Part shown: positions 21,697-31,945 of the stretch, piece by piece
Position numbering within the stretch: position 1 is the first letter of the stretch
Layout: the number at the start of each line of letters is the position of its first letter
Assembly: GCF_050947875.1 (NCBI RefSeq)
Contig: NC_134568.1
Location: 262,488,115-262,552,114 of the forward strand
Length of the DNA stretch: 64,000 bases
Reading direction: 5' to 3'
Source: Dermacentor variabilis
Taxonomy: Eukaryota > Arthropoda > Arachnida > Ixodida > Ixodidae
Made by a program: the position numbers and the translations under genes
The notes under the pieces: generated by a model
Databases searched by the model: none
What the model was told of the DNA's origin: nothing
The model's input: the letters and a program-made list of their open reading frames with translations, nothing else

Positions 21697-23241
21697 TTGT
21701 CTAGATCTGGTCCATGGAATACCATTCGGACGATTCAATGGGCCACCTTCAAATCTAATATGGAAGATGCCTGCCGCGAGGGCCTACCCTCTGGGTTAGA
21801 GCAAACAGTTAAAAATACGATGCAAAACGCCACTCGCATGTTGAAGATCTCTTCCACACAATACGACTTCGACATGGAATTAGAGCAACTTCGAGCACTT
21901 CTTCGCCGGGCGGAACGTCGATATTGGCGTACAAAATCTATCCATGACCTTAGGGCAGCCAGGAGGATGCAAAAGAAGATTCCGCGTCGTATGGATAGAT
22001 TAGTGTCGGAACGTTGGACAACGTTTTGCCAGACACTATACCCCCGCAAGCCACGGTCGCAGATATGAAAAACGGTGCAAGGTCTGCGTTGCCTTCCGGA
22101 ACAGCGTTTTCCGTTCAATGCGCTTGCGCTTTTCGAAGGGCGGCAAGACATCGATGTCGCAGAAGACTTTTGTGTGCGGATCGCAGACCAAGCGACTCGT
22201 CCAGATCCTCCAGCCGGAGGTGACGTCCCCCATTCCCGTGATTGCCGCATGGACCTTCCTTTTACAGTGGAGGAGCTCGAGGCGGCACTAGCTCTCTGGA
22301 ACCGCTCTTCATCTTCGGGTCCAGATGGTATATCATACCGAACCTTGTGCTATCTCGGAGAATCCGCACGGAGAGAATTGTTGAGTCTTTACATCTGGTC
22401 ATGGCAGGAGGGAAATGTTCCTGACGAATGGAAAGTAAGCCACCTGGTGCCACTCTTGAAGCAGGGCAAATCCCCACTAGAGCTTACCTCTTACCGCCCA
22501 ATAGCGCTGGCCAACTGGGTAGGAAATATAATGGAACGGATGATCCTTGGCCGCCTGCAATGGTACCTTGCACAATACAGGATTTATCCGAATTCCATGG
22601 CTGGTTTCCGACGTGACCGCTCTTCCATCGACAATGTAGTTGACCTCGTTTCATATGTCCAGCACGAAAGGTCCCGTAAGCGTTTATGTGCAGCTTTATT
22701 CTTAGATGTGATAGGTTCATGCGATAACGTATTACATGAGGCCATTCTCGACGCTCTTGCGATGGTTGGCCTACGTGGTCATGTCTTTTTGTGGATTGCA
22801 AGTTACCTATCTGCAAGATCATTCTTTGTGTTAACTGACGATGGCCCAACTACGCGGCGCTATACCAGCAGGGGCGTTCCTCAAGGCGGTGCTCTCAGCC
22901 CGACGCTATTCAACCTCGCTCTTATTGGGCTTGCTGAATAGTCGCCAACTTCCATCAAGATTTCAATATATGCAGACGACATCTGTATCCGGACTTCGGC
23001 AGTTACACGTCCTCAGATACGTGTGTGGCTTCAAAGAGCGGCAACTGTGACAGCGAGCTACTTGTGTAAAGAAGGTCTCAGCATTTCACCAGAAAAATGC
23101 GCACTAGTGGCATTTACTCTCAAATTAATGACGCCTTATGTCATCTCAATGAATGGCCGGACCATTTGCTATGTCAGAACCCACAGATTTCTTGGCGTAA
23201 TTATTGAGCGAGACCTCTGTTGGAACCCGCACTTGGCCTAA
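21697..23241 (+). pseudogene. LINE linker and reverse transcriptase
   Basis: 21697-22068 carries the linker (WATFKSNMEDACREG, RRAERRYWRTK). From 22075 one frame runs through RSSSSGPDGISYRTLC, VPDEWKVSHLVPLLKQGK, SYRPIALANWVGNIMERM, MAGFRRDRSSIDNVVD, ALFLDVIGSCDNVLHE and GVPQGGALSPTLFNLAL to TAG at 22939. The same frame then resumes as SIKISIYADDICIRT, RFLGVIIERDLCWNPHLA to 23241. The YADD box is intact, but the palm Asp motif reads LDVIGSCDNV where LDIxxAFDxV is usual. Only one in-frame stop separates the two halves of the RT, so it is a fairly recent loss. Confidence 0.9.
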
Positions 23242-23712
23242 ATGAAACGGCGCCTGACTGCAACTTCCCAGTTGTTTAAATACTTGACAGGAAAGACGTG
23301 GGGAATGTCAGTAGGCACAATGCTGAAACTCCACAGTGCTCTCTTTCTCGGTTTTTTTAAGATTTAGTCTGGCTGTACTGAACATTACTTGCAAGACAAA
23401 TATTCGTGTTCTGCAGGCAGCAAAAGCTCAAGCACTCAGAGTTTGCCTTGGTTTGCCCAGATGCACGTCAACTATTGCAATTACTCGGACCATCCAATGT
23501 TAACTCACATTACGATGGAAACCCTGAGAACGCACATCAGAGCTTTTGCCCGTGCCCCTATCACCACCTTGCAACACTACCTTCAGACAGGCACCAAGCA
23601 TCATTCTCTAAAACTATCGTCGAGTACAACGACAAACTTCCCTCGGGCTTGACCGCTGTATCTAAACCATCGATAGCCCCCTGGTGCCTTATCAGCCCCA
23701 CAGTACATCTCA
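23242..23712 (+). pseudogene. LINE ORF2 post-RT thumb region, decayed
   Basis: Scattered readable pieces (MKRRLTATSQLFKYLTGKTWG, then a frame containing SPNVNSHYDGNPENAH-like text) match the position of the thumb and connection region between RT and RNase H. Several stops and frame changes are present. Confidence 0.5.
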
Positions 23713-24114
23713 GTGTTCCAGGAATCAGGAAATAAGTCTGAGCTGCCGTCGCCTCTGCTGAAACAACTGCCTCTGCTTCTTCTGCACGAGAGGTATGCGG
23801 ACAGTGTACATATTTATACTGATGGTTCCGCAAACATCCAGTGTTCGTCCAGTGCTGTGGTTGTCCCAGCAAGAGCTGTTACCATCAGCTTTAGGACTGA
23901 CCACCCAACGACATCGAAATCTGCAGAACTAGCTCCTCTTCGCGCTGCACTTTGTTTGGTCAATCGGGAAACACCTCGACAATGGTCAATCTTCAGTGAC
24001 TCGAAGACAGCCCTACACTCTGTGCTATCAGTCCGCGTCGCCGGTCATACGAACAGCTCGTATTCGATATTAGATGCCTACTCCATACATCACATGAGAA
24101 AGGACACCACGTGA
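23713..24114 (+). pseudogene. LINE RNase H domain, N-terminal part
   Basis: The frame reads SVHIYTDGSANIQCSSSAVV, then STSKSAELAPLRAALCLVN-like sequence (KSAELAPLRAAL) and WSIFSDSKTALHSVL. YTDGS, the SAEL glutamate and the SDSKTAL aspartate are the first three catalytic motifs of LINE RNase H. The domain continues in a different frame from 24111 because of a frameshift near 24110. Confidence 0.9.
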
Positions 24115-24578
24115 CGTTTCAGTGGCTGCTAAGTCACTGCGGCGTCATAGGAAACGAAGACGCCGATAATGCCGCTCGGGCAGCTCTTGAAGACGCACAA
24201 GAAGAGGCCATACCACTTTCACGGTCCGACGCAGCCAGCAGACTTCGAGTGCTTGCGCAGGAGATCACGCTCTCTCTATGGTGCATACCACACAGTCAGA
24301 CCAACCAGAGCAACCGTCAATACCACCTGCCCTCTTTCATGCATCTCTATATACCAACTGGACTCCGCCGAAGAGAGGCGACTCTGCTTTATCGCTTATG
24401 GCTCGGGGTGGCTTTCACGAAATCTTACTCATTTCGCATTGGAATGGCCGACAACGCTCTCTGCAATGCCTATCTTTGCGAGGAGACGCTGGAACACATT
24501 CTGTGCGACTCTCCTGAATATAATTTTCAGAGACAGTCCTTGACATCCATTCTGGGGCTCCTTGACAATAGACCATAG
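24111..24578 (+). pseudogene. LINE RNase H end and C-terminal Cys/His domain
   Basis: The frame starts MTFQWLLSHCGVIGNEDADN (RNase H final motif SHxGxxGNExAD). It then reads PTGLRRREATLLYRLWLG, AFTKSYSFRIGMAD and CNAYLCEETLEHILCDSPEY. The last is a C-x4-C-type Cys/His cluster of the kind present in fragments at 7084 and 8304. Stop at 24578. A frameshift relative to 23713-24114 is the only defect visible in this part. Confidence 0.9.
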
Positions 24579-25003
24579 TCAGTTGAGACGATTTTCACAT
24601 GTCGCTGACAGAAGACATCGCAGCTGAAGGCGATGAAGGGACTACTTCGGTTGTTGAACGAGACGGGCTTGGACAAGCGGCTGTGACAGCGATGTCACGT
24701 ACGACGCAAGAGTGACGGACTGTAACTGACGATGTGTGTGCTGCGCTATTTGCTCTCTCTCTATCTCCTCCCCTTCTTTCATCCCCCATACCGCTCCCAT
24801 GTGTAGGGTAGCAAACCGGTTGAGCTAAACTGGTTAACCTCCCTGCCTCTCCTTCTCCACTTTTTCCTTCCTTACTTGATTATGCATACCGAGTATGGCG
24901 GTTCTAATTTATTAGTCGCTGAAGATTATTTTTGAAATTTATGGTGTAACTGAGCTCTTCTGTGGCTCAGTTAGACTCACGTCTGTTAATAAACAACGAC
25001 AAC
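24579..25003 (+). other. 3'UTR of the I-type LINE with poly(A) signal
   Basis: Non-coding tail. A CT-rich block at about 24765-24870 (CCCATGTGTAGGGTAGC, GGTTAACCTCCCTGCC) is shared, in reverse orientation, with 35435-35562 and 56781-56905, identifying those as related tails. AATAAA lies at 24988-24993, close to the presumed end near 25003. Confidence 0.7.
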
Positions 25004-25071
25004 ACAGGCGCCTAAAACTGCTACCAGGCTTCAGTTATTGTGTGCGCGAGCTTGGGTATGTGTGCGTGCAT

Positions 25072-25074
25072 GAT

Positions 25075-25125
<51 letters not shown>

Positions 25126-25345
25126 TTGAAAATTTACTTATGGGGTTTTACGTGCCAGAACAACGATCTGATTATGAGGCACGATGTAGTGGGGGACTCC
25201 GGAATAATTTGGACCACCTGGGCTTCTCTAACGTGCATCTAAATCTAAGTACACGGGTGCTTTCGCATTTCGCCCCCAACGAAATGCGGCCGCCGTGGCA
25301 GGGATATGATCCCGCGATCACGTGCTTAGCAGCCCAACACCATGA
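25072..25345 (-). mobile_element. tRNA-derived SINE, minus strand, with AAAT tail
   Basis: The plus strand reads GGGGTTTTACGTGCCAGAAC, GATCTGATTATGAGGCACG, GGGGGACTCCGGAATAATTT, GACCACCTGGGCTTCT and AACGTGCATC, and ends with GATCCCGCGATCACGTGC and TTAGCAGCCCAACACCATG. On the minus strand this is a tRNA-like head (box-B-like GCGGGATCATATCCC) followed by a conserved body and an AAAT tail (25072-25127 as ATTT). I recognise it as the abundant SINE of hard ticks, possibly the family called Ruka. The name is from memory and unverified. The outermost head is replaced by the adjacent GAGT repeat. Confidence 0.85.
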
Positions 25346-25352
25346 CGGGTGC

Positions 25353-25475
25353 GAGTGAGTGAGTGAGTGAGTGAGTGAGTGAGTGAGTGAGTGAGTGAGT
25401 GAGTGAGTGAGTGAGTGAGTGAGTGAGTGAGTGAGTGAGTGAGTGAGTGAGTGAGTGAGTGAGTGAGTGAGTGAG
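25353..25475. repeat. (GAGT)n microsatellite, ~31 units
   Basis: Near-perfect tetranucleotide repeat directly abutting the SINE head. Confidence 0.95.
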
Positions 25476-25569
25476 AGCATGCGCGCTTTGCAATTGCAAA
25501 CAGCGGCTCCAGATGTCATCAACAGCGTGTGACGTCGAAATCAATCGCTCCGTGACATCTAGACCTCCG

Positions 25570-25572
<3 letters not shown>

Positions 25573-25622
<50 letters not shown>
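25573..25622. repeat. (TA)n microsatellite
   Basis: About 25 TA units. Confidence 0.95.
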
Positions 25623-25625
<3 letters not shown>

Positions 25626-26115
25626 CGGCGGCAAAAAAAAAAGAACACTCAGGGTTCAGCACCCACAACTGGTCTTTCTCCTTGGTGTACAATTGTTACT
25701 TCGACAGCTTCTTACGCGGAGATCTTAAGTGGATAGAACAGCCGTTTCTCCTCTGAAGTTTGCTTTTTAACAGCGTTTTCGGGTGTTATAGCTAAAAACT
25801 ACAAAAGAAGAATTTGCACTGCAACCCTATTCACTTAGTCTCTCTGTTATTGATGACTTAACGGGCGCAGTGCTGCTGCATCACGCGAAGATAGTTTGGA
25901 GTATATAAAGCAAAGAGCGTAGCCAGAGGACTGTTTCGGTCTCAGCCACTGAACTATTATTGAGTTTATCTCTACGACAGCACCCCACTAGGAAAGCAAA
26001 ATCGTTTTACAAACATATGAAGACACCCCCTAAAGTGAAAAGCATGTCGCAACCAACCCCGCGACTGACACTACGTTGCTCAGCGAAAAGACAATATTTG
26101 AAGTAGCTAAAGACT
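25623..26115. other. No feature recognised
   Basis: No coding or repeat motif is identified. Confidence 0.35.
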
Positions 26116-26240
<125 letters not shown>

Positions 26241-28600
26241 GTCTCAATAAAGCAGAGTTCAGGACGGCAGTTACTACGGCATTTTCATTGCTTTCGCACT
26301 CTTGGTAATGCAACATTGACCATGACTCAGTTGTGCTTGTATGGTGGTACGTGCGGAGTCACCTTAGCTATTAACTTTGGCTGAAGTTTCCTTTCTAGTT
26401 CATATATTTGCCACGGATCCTCAGCGGCTAAGATGTTCCATTGCATAGCATGAGGGGCACAGGTCTGATGTTCGGCCGCAGCAATCCCGTTACGACGTAT
26501 ACGTAGTGCAGAAAAAACACCCGCGTACTCAGAATTCGGCACGTTTTAAAGAAACATCAAGGAACAAGGTCGAAGTCTCGGCCAGTTAGTACGTGATTGA
26601 ACTTGAATAGCCGGCTAAAAACACAACGTTCGCAGGAATAGAACATGGCGGGACGACGCTCCTCCCGTCGTCTTCTATTTATCCGTACGTTATGTTTTTA
26701 GGTGGTAATTCATGTTTAAGAAATATAGTTGGCCAAAATTAAGCCGGTGTTCACCATTAGTTGCGTCTCATAGTATAACTGTAGCTTTCGAGCATTTTTT
26801 TTTTTTTGCTTACTTGTAGGCTTCCTTAGAAGAGGAAGCTTGCTGGTTCAAATCCGATCGGACGTAAAGCTCACCATATCGCAATCACTCCCGGCGAAAA
26901 CAGTGCTCTTCTTTCGCCCTCATTTGGGAATATTCATGGCTCTGATTTCGCGCATTTATATAAAGGAAGATAGTGCGCGCTGTATGAACGGTACATGATG
27001 AAAAACGATCTCGCCTTTCCATCCCCATGACGTTCTTTGTGACCCGTTTCCCGCTTTTATCATTCATAGCATCGAACGGTTTCAGAGCGTCGAAGGCTTT
27101 ATTTTAATTTTTTTTACTCATCATTCTTTACCTTCAACAGAGCAGTGTGTCTAAACGTCGCTCAACAGCCCATTTGCATGGCGCCGTTTCACTCAATTGA
27201 GCAGGAACCGCTCACTGCAGTGCTCATCGATAGCGTGAAGAGGATCCGTCGATCACTTAGTCAAGTTTCCTTCGCGATACCCGTATAACTCGATTATTTA
27301 TCTCTTCTTCTCGTCGCTCTCGATTTGGTTCGAGATTGCTCCAATGGGCGCCTTCTCCACGTGCGCTGACGAAACAGCGAAATTCGAAACCCATTAGACT
27401 TGAGTCGTTAGTCGCCTTATCGACTGTCCGGATCTGTCGGGCTCTTTTATCTTACTTCTTTCATTGAGTCGTAGTTTATTCTCCTTCTTCTGCCCTTGTT
27501 CACCTTCACCCCCCTCCCATAAAAACCTCTTATTTTCCCTCCTCCCTTTATCCTGCATCTATAGAAGCCCCGGAACGACAGCCTCGTCAACGCGACACGC
27601 ATGAGACATGCCCGCACTAGCCAGCCTCGAAGTGTGAGCGTATATACACCGCGTAGCAGCGCCACGTACCCGCCTGTGTTCCGCGGTCTTGCAGGCAGTA
27701 TTGGCGGCAACGAACAAATACCGCGCCCCTAGGCCATCGTTGCTTTCCCTGCTCTTTGTGCCCGCAGGCTGCCATCAGCATCCGAGACTTCTTGCAGCAC
27801 CCCTGCCGATGCACTCGTAGCCCAAGTGGCTCGGCGGCTTCTCTTTCATAAGCCCGTTAGCCGCACTGCGCTACACCTGTCCCCTCCTCGCCCCCTTTCC
27901 GTCCGAGTAGCGCTCACCCTCTGCGCAGGCTCACCTAGCTGCCGGCGCACTACTGTTCAATTAAACCTAATGGGCCGACTCTCGTTCCTCGCCGTGGCCA
28001 TAAGTTAACAAGAGCCAGCGACATCGCTGCACGCGTCTTTTCTTGCTCATGTTTCGCGGGCCACCTTGCTTTCGGCTAGGCGTGCCGGCTGCCTCCCTCC
28101 CTTCCCCCACATCCCCAGCTTTTACCTTTTTGCTTTGCCCAGCCTGCGCCTGTCTCACCCGGCATCGCGTTCTCCTCTCTCCCACCATTTCCTCTCAGTG
28201 CACGCGATCATTTTAGTTTACTTCAGTAGTCTATCCTTTCGTTCGGGGCAGCATCATTGTCCAACAATAGGGAAATGTTTGTTAGGCACCAGTACAAATG
28301 TGTTGAAACCAGACAAGAAACAGCGTAAGGCTTGCTTACGCTGTCTATATTTCGTAGTTCGCATCCCCTGTAGCGGACTTCGAGAGGTTGAGCGTCCGTT
28401 AAAACTAGCAGTTTTATTCACCATGCTTGACATGTCCAGTTAGTGATTTCAGTTTCTGCTTTTGTTTTTTCCCGCCAATTGTCGTTATTTGTTTTTACAT
28501 AACTGAAATCTCCTCGCTACGTGCTCCTCGTACGGCGTGTAATTTAGCCACACCTTAGTTTCAGTGTTAGTCATACTGGTGGGCTAGTTGATTAATCATT
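26241..28600. other. No feature recognised in 2.36 kb
   Basis: Mixed-composition sequence with a T run near 26797 and C/T-rich, CpG-containing sequence about 27440-28200. Open frames up to 125 codons have biased composition and no recognisable domain. Host exons or non-coding RNA cannot be excluded from sequence alone. Confidence 0.35.
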
Positions 28601-28732
28601 ATCTAATATGGCAGCGCACTTCGACATAAGGACCTAACACAGTGAACAAACACGAGCCCTGTGTTCTTTACACATCGCTCGTGTTCGTTCACTCAGTTGC
28701 GTCCTTGTATAGAAGTGCGCTGCTATATTAGA
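28601..28732. mobile_element. 132-bp palindromic element
   Basis: The left arm from 28601 (ATCTAATATGGCAGCGCACT) pairs with the right arm ending 28732 (AGTGCGCTGCTATATTAGAT). Pairing continues inward through GTGAACAAACACGAGC against GCTCGTGTTCGTTCAC. Arms are about 56 bp, with a short central loop. It has no coding capacity. No flanking duplication is seen. Likely a small MITE. Confidence 0.7.
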
Positions 28733-29063
28733 TCAGTTTTAGTGCACATCGTTCAAAAACCCTGTCCTAAGAATATAACCCCGGAAAATATTAGTTTTTT
28801 TTTTTTTTTTGGCGCATTCATTCAGGCGTTCAATCACAACGTTCGGGCTTATATTGTCGTTGCTCTAAATTTCTTCTTGTTTCTTTGCGTAACATGACCT
28901 TGAATGGCAAGGAATTTCTTTTAATCGGTTTCAGCGAGAGTGGAGAGGGAGCTCACCTTTGAGCATCGCTCAATTACCCGTGCGCAAGCCGTTTGTTGCT
29001 TTTCCGTGCCTTTTAAAAAGAACAAAGCCGACTAAAAGTTGCCCCCAGCGTCGTTCTTTTTTT

Positions 29064-29101
<38 letters not shown>

Positions 29102-30141
29102 TTCCGTAACCTGGGCGCAATGCAAACGGCAGAGCACCGGCCGCACTTCTTCTGCAGTAAAGGCCGAGCGGAAGCGCGACCGCACGGGGGCAGCGGAAGA
29201 GTGGCTTTGCGGATAAACCGGCGGAGACCATCGCCCACGTTTCTCACGTCCTCTTCCAGAGATATGGTTATTGCTCGACCATGCCTATGGCTGTAAACAG
29301 TAATGGGATCTTCGCACAAAGGCACTTTGTGCTGCGGCGGCCCCGAAGGAAAGGTAAATATATAAGAAAATAAAAAATGCCGACTCATAACGAGAAACGT
29401 AAACAGGACTTCTTCCGGGCCTTCTCCTCCGAACTCTTCTCCATATTGCTGTGCAGTCCCCTCCCCCTTCCCCCCCCCTTTTTTTTTTGCTTGCTTCGTC
29501 TTCTTCACTGAAAAATCGACGGTGGAAAAAACTCTACCGACGAAGAGCCTTGCGCGCACACATGGGGGAGCCACTGGCGGCCATTAGGGCTACCCTTTCG
29601 CCCACGTCAGAACTATCACGCAATATTACACCTGTAGTGGTGGTTTACTTTTCTTACCTTTTTTTAACTTCTTCATTGTTGTTTTGCCGTAGCTGCTGCG
29701 AGGTTGACCGGAACACAGCTTACTGAGCTCGACAACCACGATGTCGACGTGCGTGGGATGCGCAATGAGGGCGCACTGTGATTGGGTGTGCGGGCCGAGA
29801 GCGGTGGCGTCACCTCGCTGCCTTCCGATCGGTGAAGTAAGCTTCCAGACCTGAGTGTGCCCGCGTATTCGTGCACAGCTTACAGCTAGAAGAAATTGTT
29901 ATTTCTTGGTGGAATGCTGGCAACACTGTGGTGTTACGAAGAGGCGCCCGATCGACATGGGGCACGATAGAATTCACTGAGTTGGATATGAAGGCGGGAA
30001 AATTGTGGTCGCCGTCCCTGAGGCATATAGGCGCTCGATCGCCTCCGGTTTCGCGCGCCATGGTCCTCTGTATTGTAGCTTCTCGCGAAAATTGCTTGCT
30101 AGAAGGTGCTGTACTCACAACGAGTCTGATTTAGAGTTCAC
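28733..30141. other. No gene recognised; includes (CT)n at 29069-29100
   Basis: Holds T runs near 28797, the (CT)n microsatellite at 29069-29100 and a C/T-rich stretch near 29460. The 180-codon minus frame (29032-29574) runs through the CT repeat and shows no domain. Sequence after about 29900 may be 5'UTR of the following LINE. Confidence 0.35.
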
Positions 30142-30177
30142 TTGTCGATACCGGATTATCTATTGCATTATCTATTG

Positions 30178-30548
30178 GTGGGCTCGGTGGCCAGCGCTTC
30201 AGCGCAGACCACTAATCCGCTGTATTTCGCCATGCAGGTGCACGGTTTCGTCGCCGGACTTCTATTGCCCGCAATTCTGGTCTTTCCCCAAGCCACAGCC
30301 ATCCCAGAAATCCGGCCCAGCACGCCCGGCGCGGGCCCCTTGCCTGCTCCCGCCACGACCGATTCATCATGCAAAACAGCGCCATCGCTACCTTCTTTGG
30401 ATCCTCATTCACCATGGAAGGCGCCATCGTCAGCAACATCGTCCCCTACGTCAGCTATAAAGCCGGCCCTGTCATCCCCCGCGCTCTGTGGGCTCGGTGG
30501 CTGTGCTTCAGCGCAGACCACTAATCCGCTGTATTTCGCCATGCAGGT
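30178..30548 (+). repeat. Direct 62-bp repeat in LINE 5' region, each copy ending at an ATG
   Basis: 30178-30239 and 30488-30548 are nearly identical (GTGGGCTCGGTGGC...CTTCAGCGCAGACCACTAAT...CCATGCAGGT), differing by an indel and three substitutions near the start. Each ends in CCATGCAG|GT. The second copy supplies the ATG at 30541 that I prefer as the ORF1 start, and both ATGs are in the same frame. CAG|GTCAGT in copy 2 also resembles a splice donor. Copy spacing is 310 bp. Confidence 0.85.
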
Positions 30549-31860
30549 CAGTAGAACGTATCATTCTTTCGGGAAAACATCCAGCAACTACTTCCTAATA
30601 CAGCTACCGAGCCCATGGTGCTGCGCTACAATTGTTATCGAATGTGTTCATGTCATACGGTCTTCGTTGCTTTTGTCGGGAGATACAGAAACTAACCCTG
30701 GCCCTCCCGGTATTGAAGACGTAATGTCTGAATTAGGAAAGCTAGCTTCTGGCCAGTCAAAACTTATTACCGAAGTACTAGTCCTAAAAAGCAAGCTACT
30801 AACAACAGACAAAACCCTATGAGATTTAAGTAAACGCATGACTGATTTAAACGCATTGCATCTGATTACCAATATCTTAGCATGGATTAAAGAATTCTCA
30901 AGTAACCGTTCACAATCAGTCTTTGTCAACAATCAAGCATCTAACTCTACCCCTGTAACCTCAGGCGTACCCCAAGGGTCAGTCCTTGGTCCACTACTAT
31001 TTCTAATTTACATTAATGACCTACCAATGCATGTATCTTCTAACATCCGTATGTTTGCAGACGATTGTATAATTTATCGTAAAATTAACAGCGTTTCCGA
31101 TAACACGTCCCTTCAAAACGACCTGCGAAGTGTTCAGGAATGGTGTAACCTTTGGCTAATGGAACTAAACCCTAACAAATGTAAGACTGTATCCTTCCAC
31201 CGCCGCAGAAATCCACTTGTTTTCTCGTACTAAATTGCTGACGTGAACCTTGAATTAGTTCGCTCCTAAAAATATCTCGGAGTAACCTTTTGTAGTGATT
31301 TAAACTGGGAAACGCACATTATGAACGTCATTTCATCTGCTAACAAAACACTCGGGTTTTTAAAACGCCCCTTGCGCCACGCCCCCCAGCATGTAAAATT
31401 ACTAGCCTATCAGTCTCTCGTCAGGGCGAAATTAGAATATGCATCCCCCATTTGGAACCCTCGTCAAGTATATCTCATCAATCAACTGGAATCGCTTCAA
31501 AATCGAGCTGCACGATTTATTCATTCTGAGTGTTCCTACAACATCAGTATATCGGCACTAAAAACAGAATCCGGCTTATCATTGCTTGCATCTCGCCGCC
31601 GTATTGCTAGTCTTTGTCTTTTTCACAAGTTCTTTTACAGCTCACTTGGCAAAGCACCATACATTCTCCCCCCGGCACGCATATCCAGCCGCACCGGTCA
31701 CCCCCCACAAGTCGCGCGCCCACGTACACGCACTGTCACTTTTTCGTCTTCATTCTTTTTTCCTGCAGCAACAGACTGGAACGGCTTTTCCAACGAAATC
31801 CCAGTCATAACCCGTCCTAGCACATTTTTAAACACCGTAACAAATTATCTTACCCTGTAA
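30541..31860 (+). pseudogene. LINE ORF1 (2A-like)-RT in-frame fusion, three stops
   Basis: One continuous frame from ATG 30541 to TAA at 31858-31860 is broken only by TGA 30820, TAA 31231 and TAA 31267. Residues 1-55 form a hydrophobic leader ending LLLSGDTETNPGP, a 2A-like sequence. Next comes a coiled-coil-like stretch (DVMSELGKLASGQSKLI, then DLSKRMTDLNAL). Without any linker it becomes [76 protein letters not shown] and [11 protein letters not shown]. The FADD catalytic box is intact, but the RT fingers and first palm Asp motif are missing. An upstream in-frame start at 30142 or 30232 is possible. The TGA at 30820 fits CGA to TGA decay. Confidence 0.85.
30682..30705 (+). other. 2A-like ribosome-skipping motif (DTETNPGP)
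   Basis: GAT ACA GAA ACT AAC CCT GGC CCT encodes D-T-E-T-N-P-G-P. It matches the D-x-E-x-N-P-G-P signature at which ribosomes release the upstream peptide between the last G and P. It is preceded by SSLLLSG, matching the usual leucine-rich upstream context. 2A-like sequences at the N-terminus of ORF1 are an established property of some APE-type non-LTR retrotransposons of the CR1/L2/Rex1/Crack/ingi clades. Position 48-55 from the preferred start agrees with that topology. Activity is inferred only. Confidence 0.8.
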
Positions 31861-31945
31861 TAAAAATATGGCCTTCAATCTTTTTATGTATATACCCACC
31901 CCTTATGTAATACCCCTTCAATGGGGCCTTTAAGGAAATAAAATG

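Larger units (their letters stand above)
18239..25003 (+). mobile_element. Near full-length I-type LINE, split by a 1.9-kb insertion
   Basis: The element contains ORF1 with three zinc-knuckle-like motifs (18239-19087), ORF2 endonuclease (19105-19449 and 21359-21690), RT (21697-23241), a post-RT region, RNase H (23713 to about 24190) and a C-terminal Cys/His motif (about 24460-24525). It ends with a 3'UTR having AATAAA at 24988-24993. The presence of RNase H and of a gag-like knuckle ORF1 places it in the I superfamily (I/R1/LOA/Jockey group). Excluding the 19450-21358 insertion it is about 4.86 kb. Stops and frameshifts show it is inactive. Confidence 0.85.
30178..31945 (+). mobile_element. 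Internally deleted LINE with 2A-like ORF1 start
   Basis: In order: a 5' segment with a 62-bp direct repeat (30178-30239, 30488-30548), an ORF1 N-terminus with a 2A-like motif and a coiled-coil-like stretch (30541 to about 30850), a direct junction into the RT palm (from about 30855), RT to 31860, and a 3'UTR carrying the shared hairpin module (31895-31935) and an AAATG repeat tail. The rest of ORF1, the endonuclease and the RT fingers are absent. The RT resembles the CR1/L2 group. The 5' boundary is uncertain. Confidence 0.8.

Noticed and set aside
25172..25634. Frames with LTHS repeats
   Set aside because: Translation of the (GAGT)n microsatellite on the minus strand.
26806..26875. Possible tRNA with box B GGTTCAAATCC
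   Set aside because: The T-stem does not pair well and no acceptor, D or anticodon arms can be formed.
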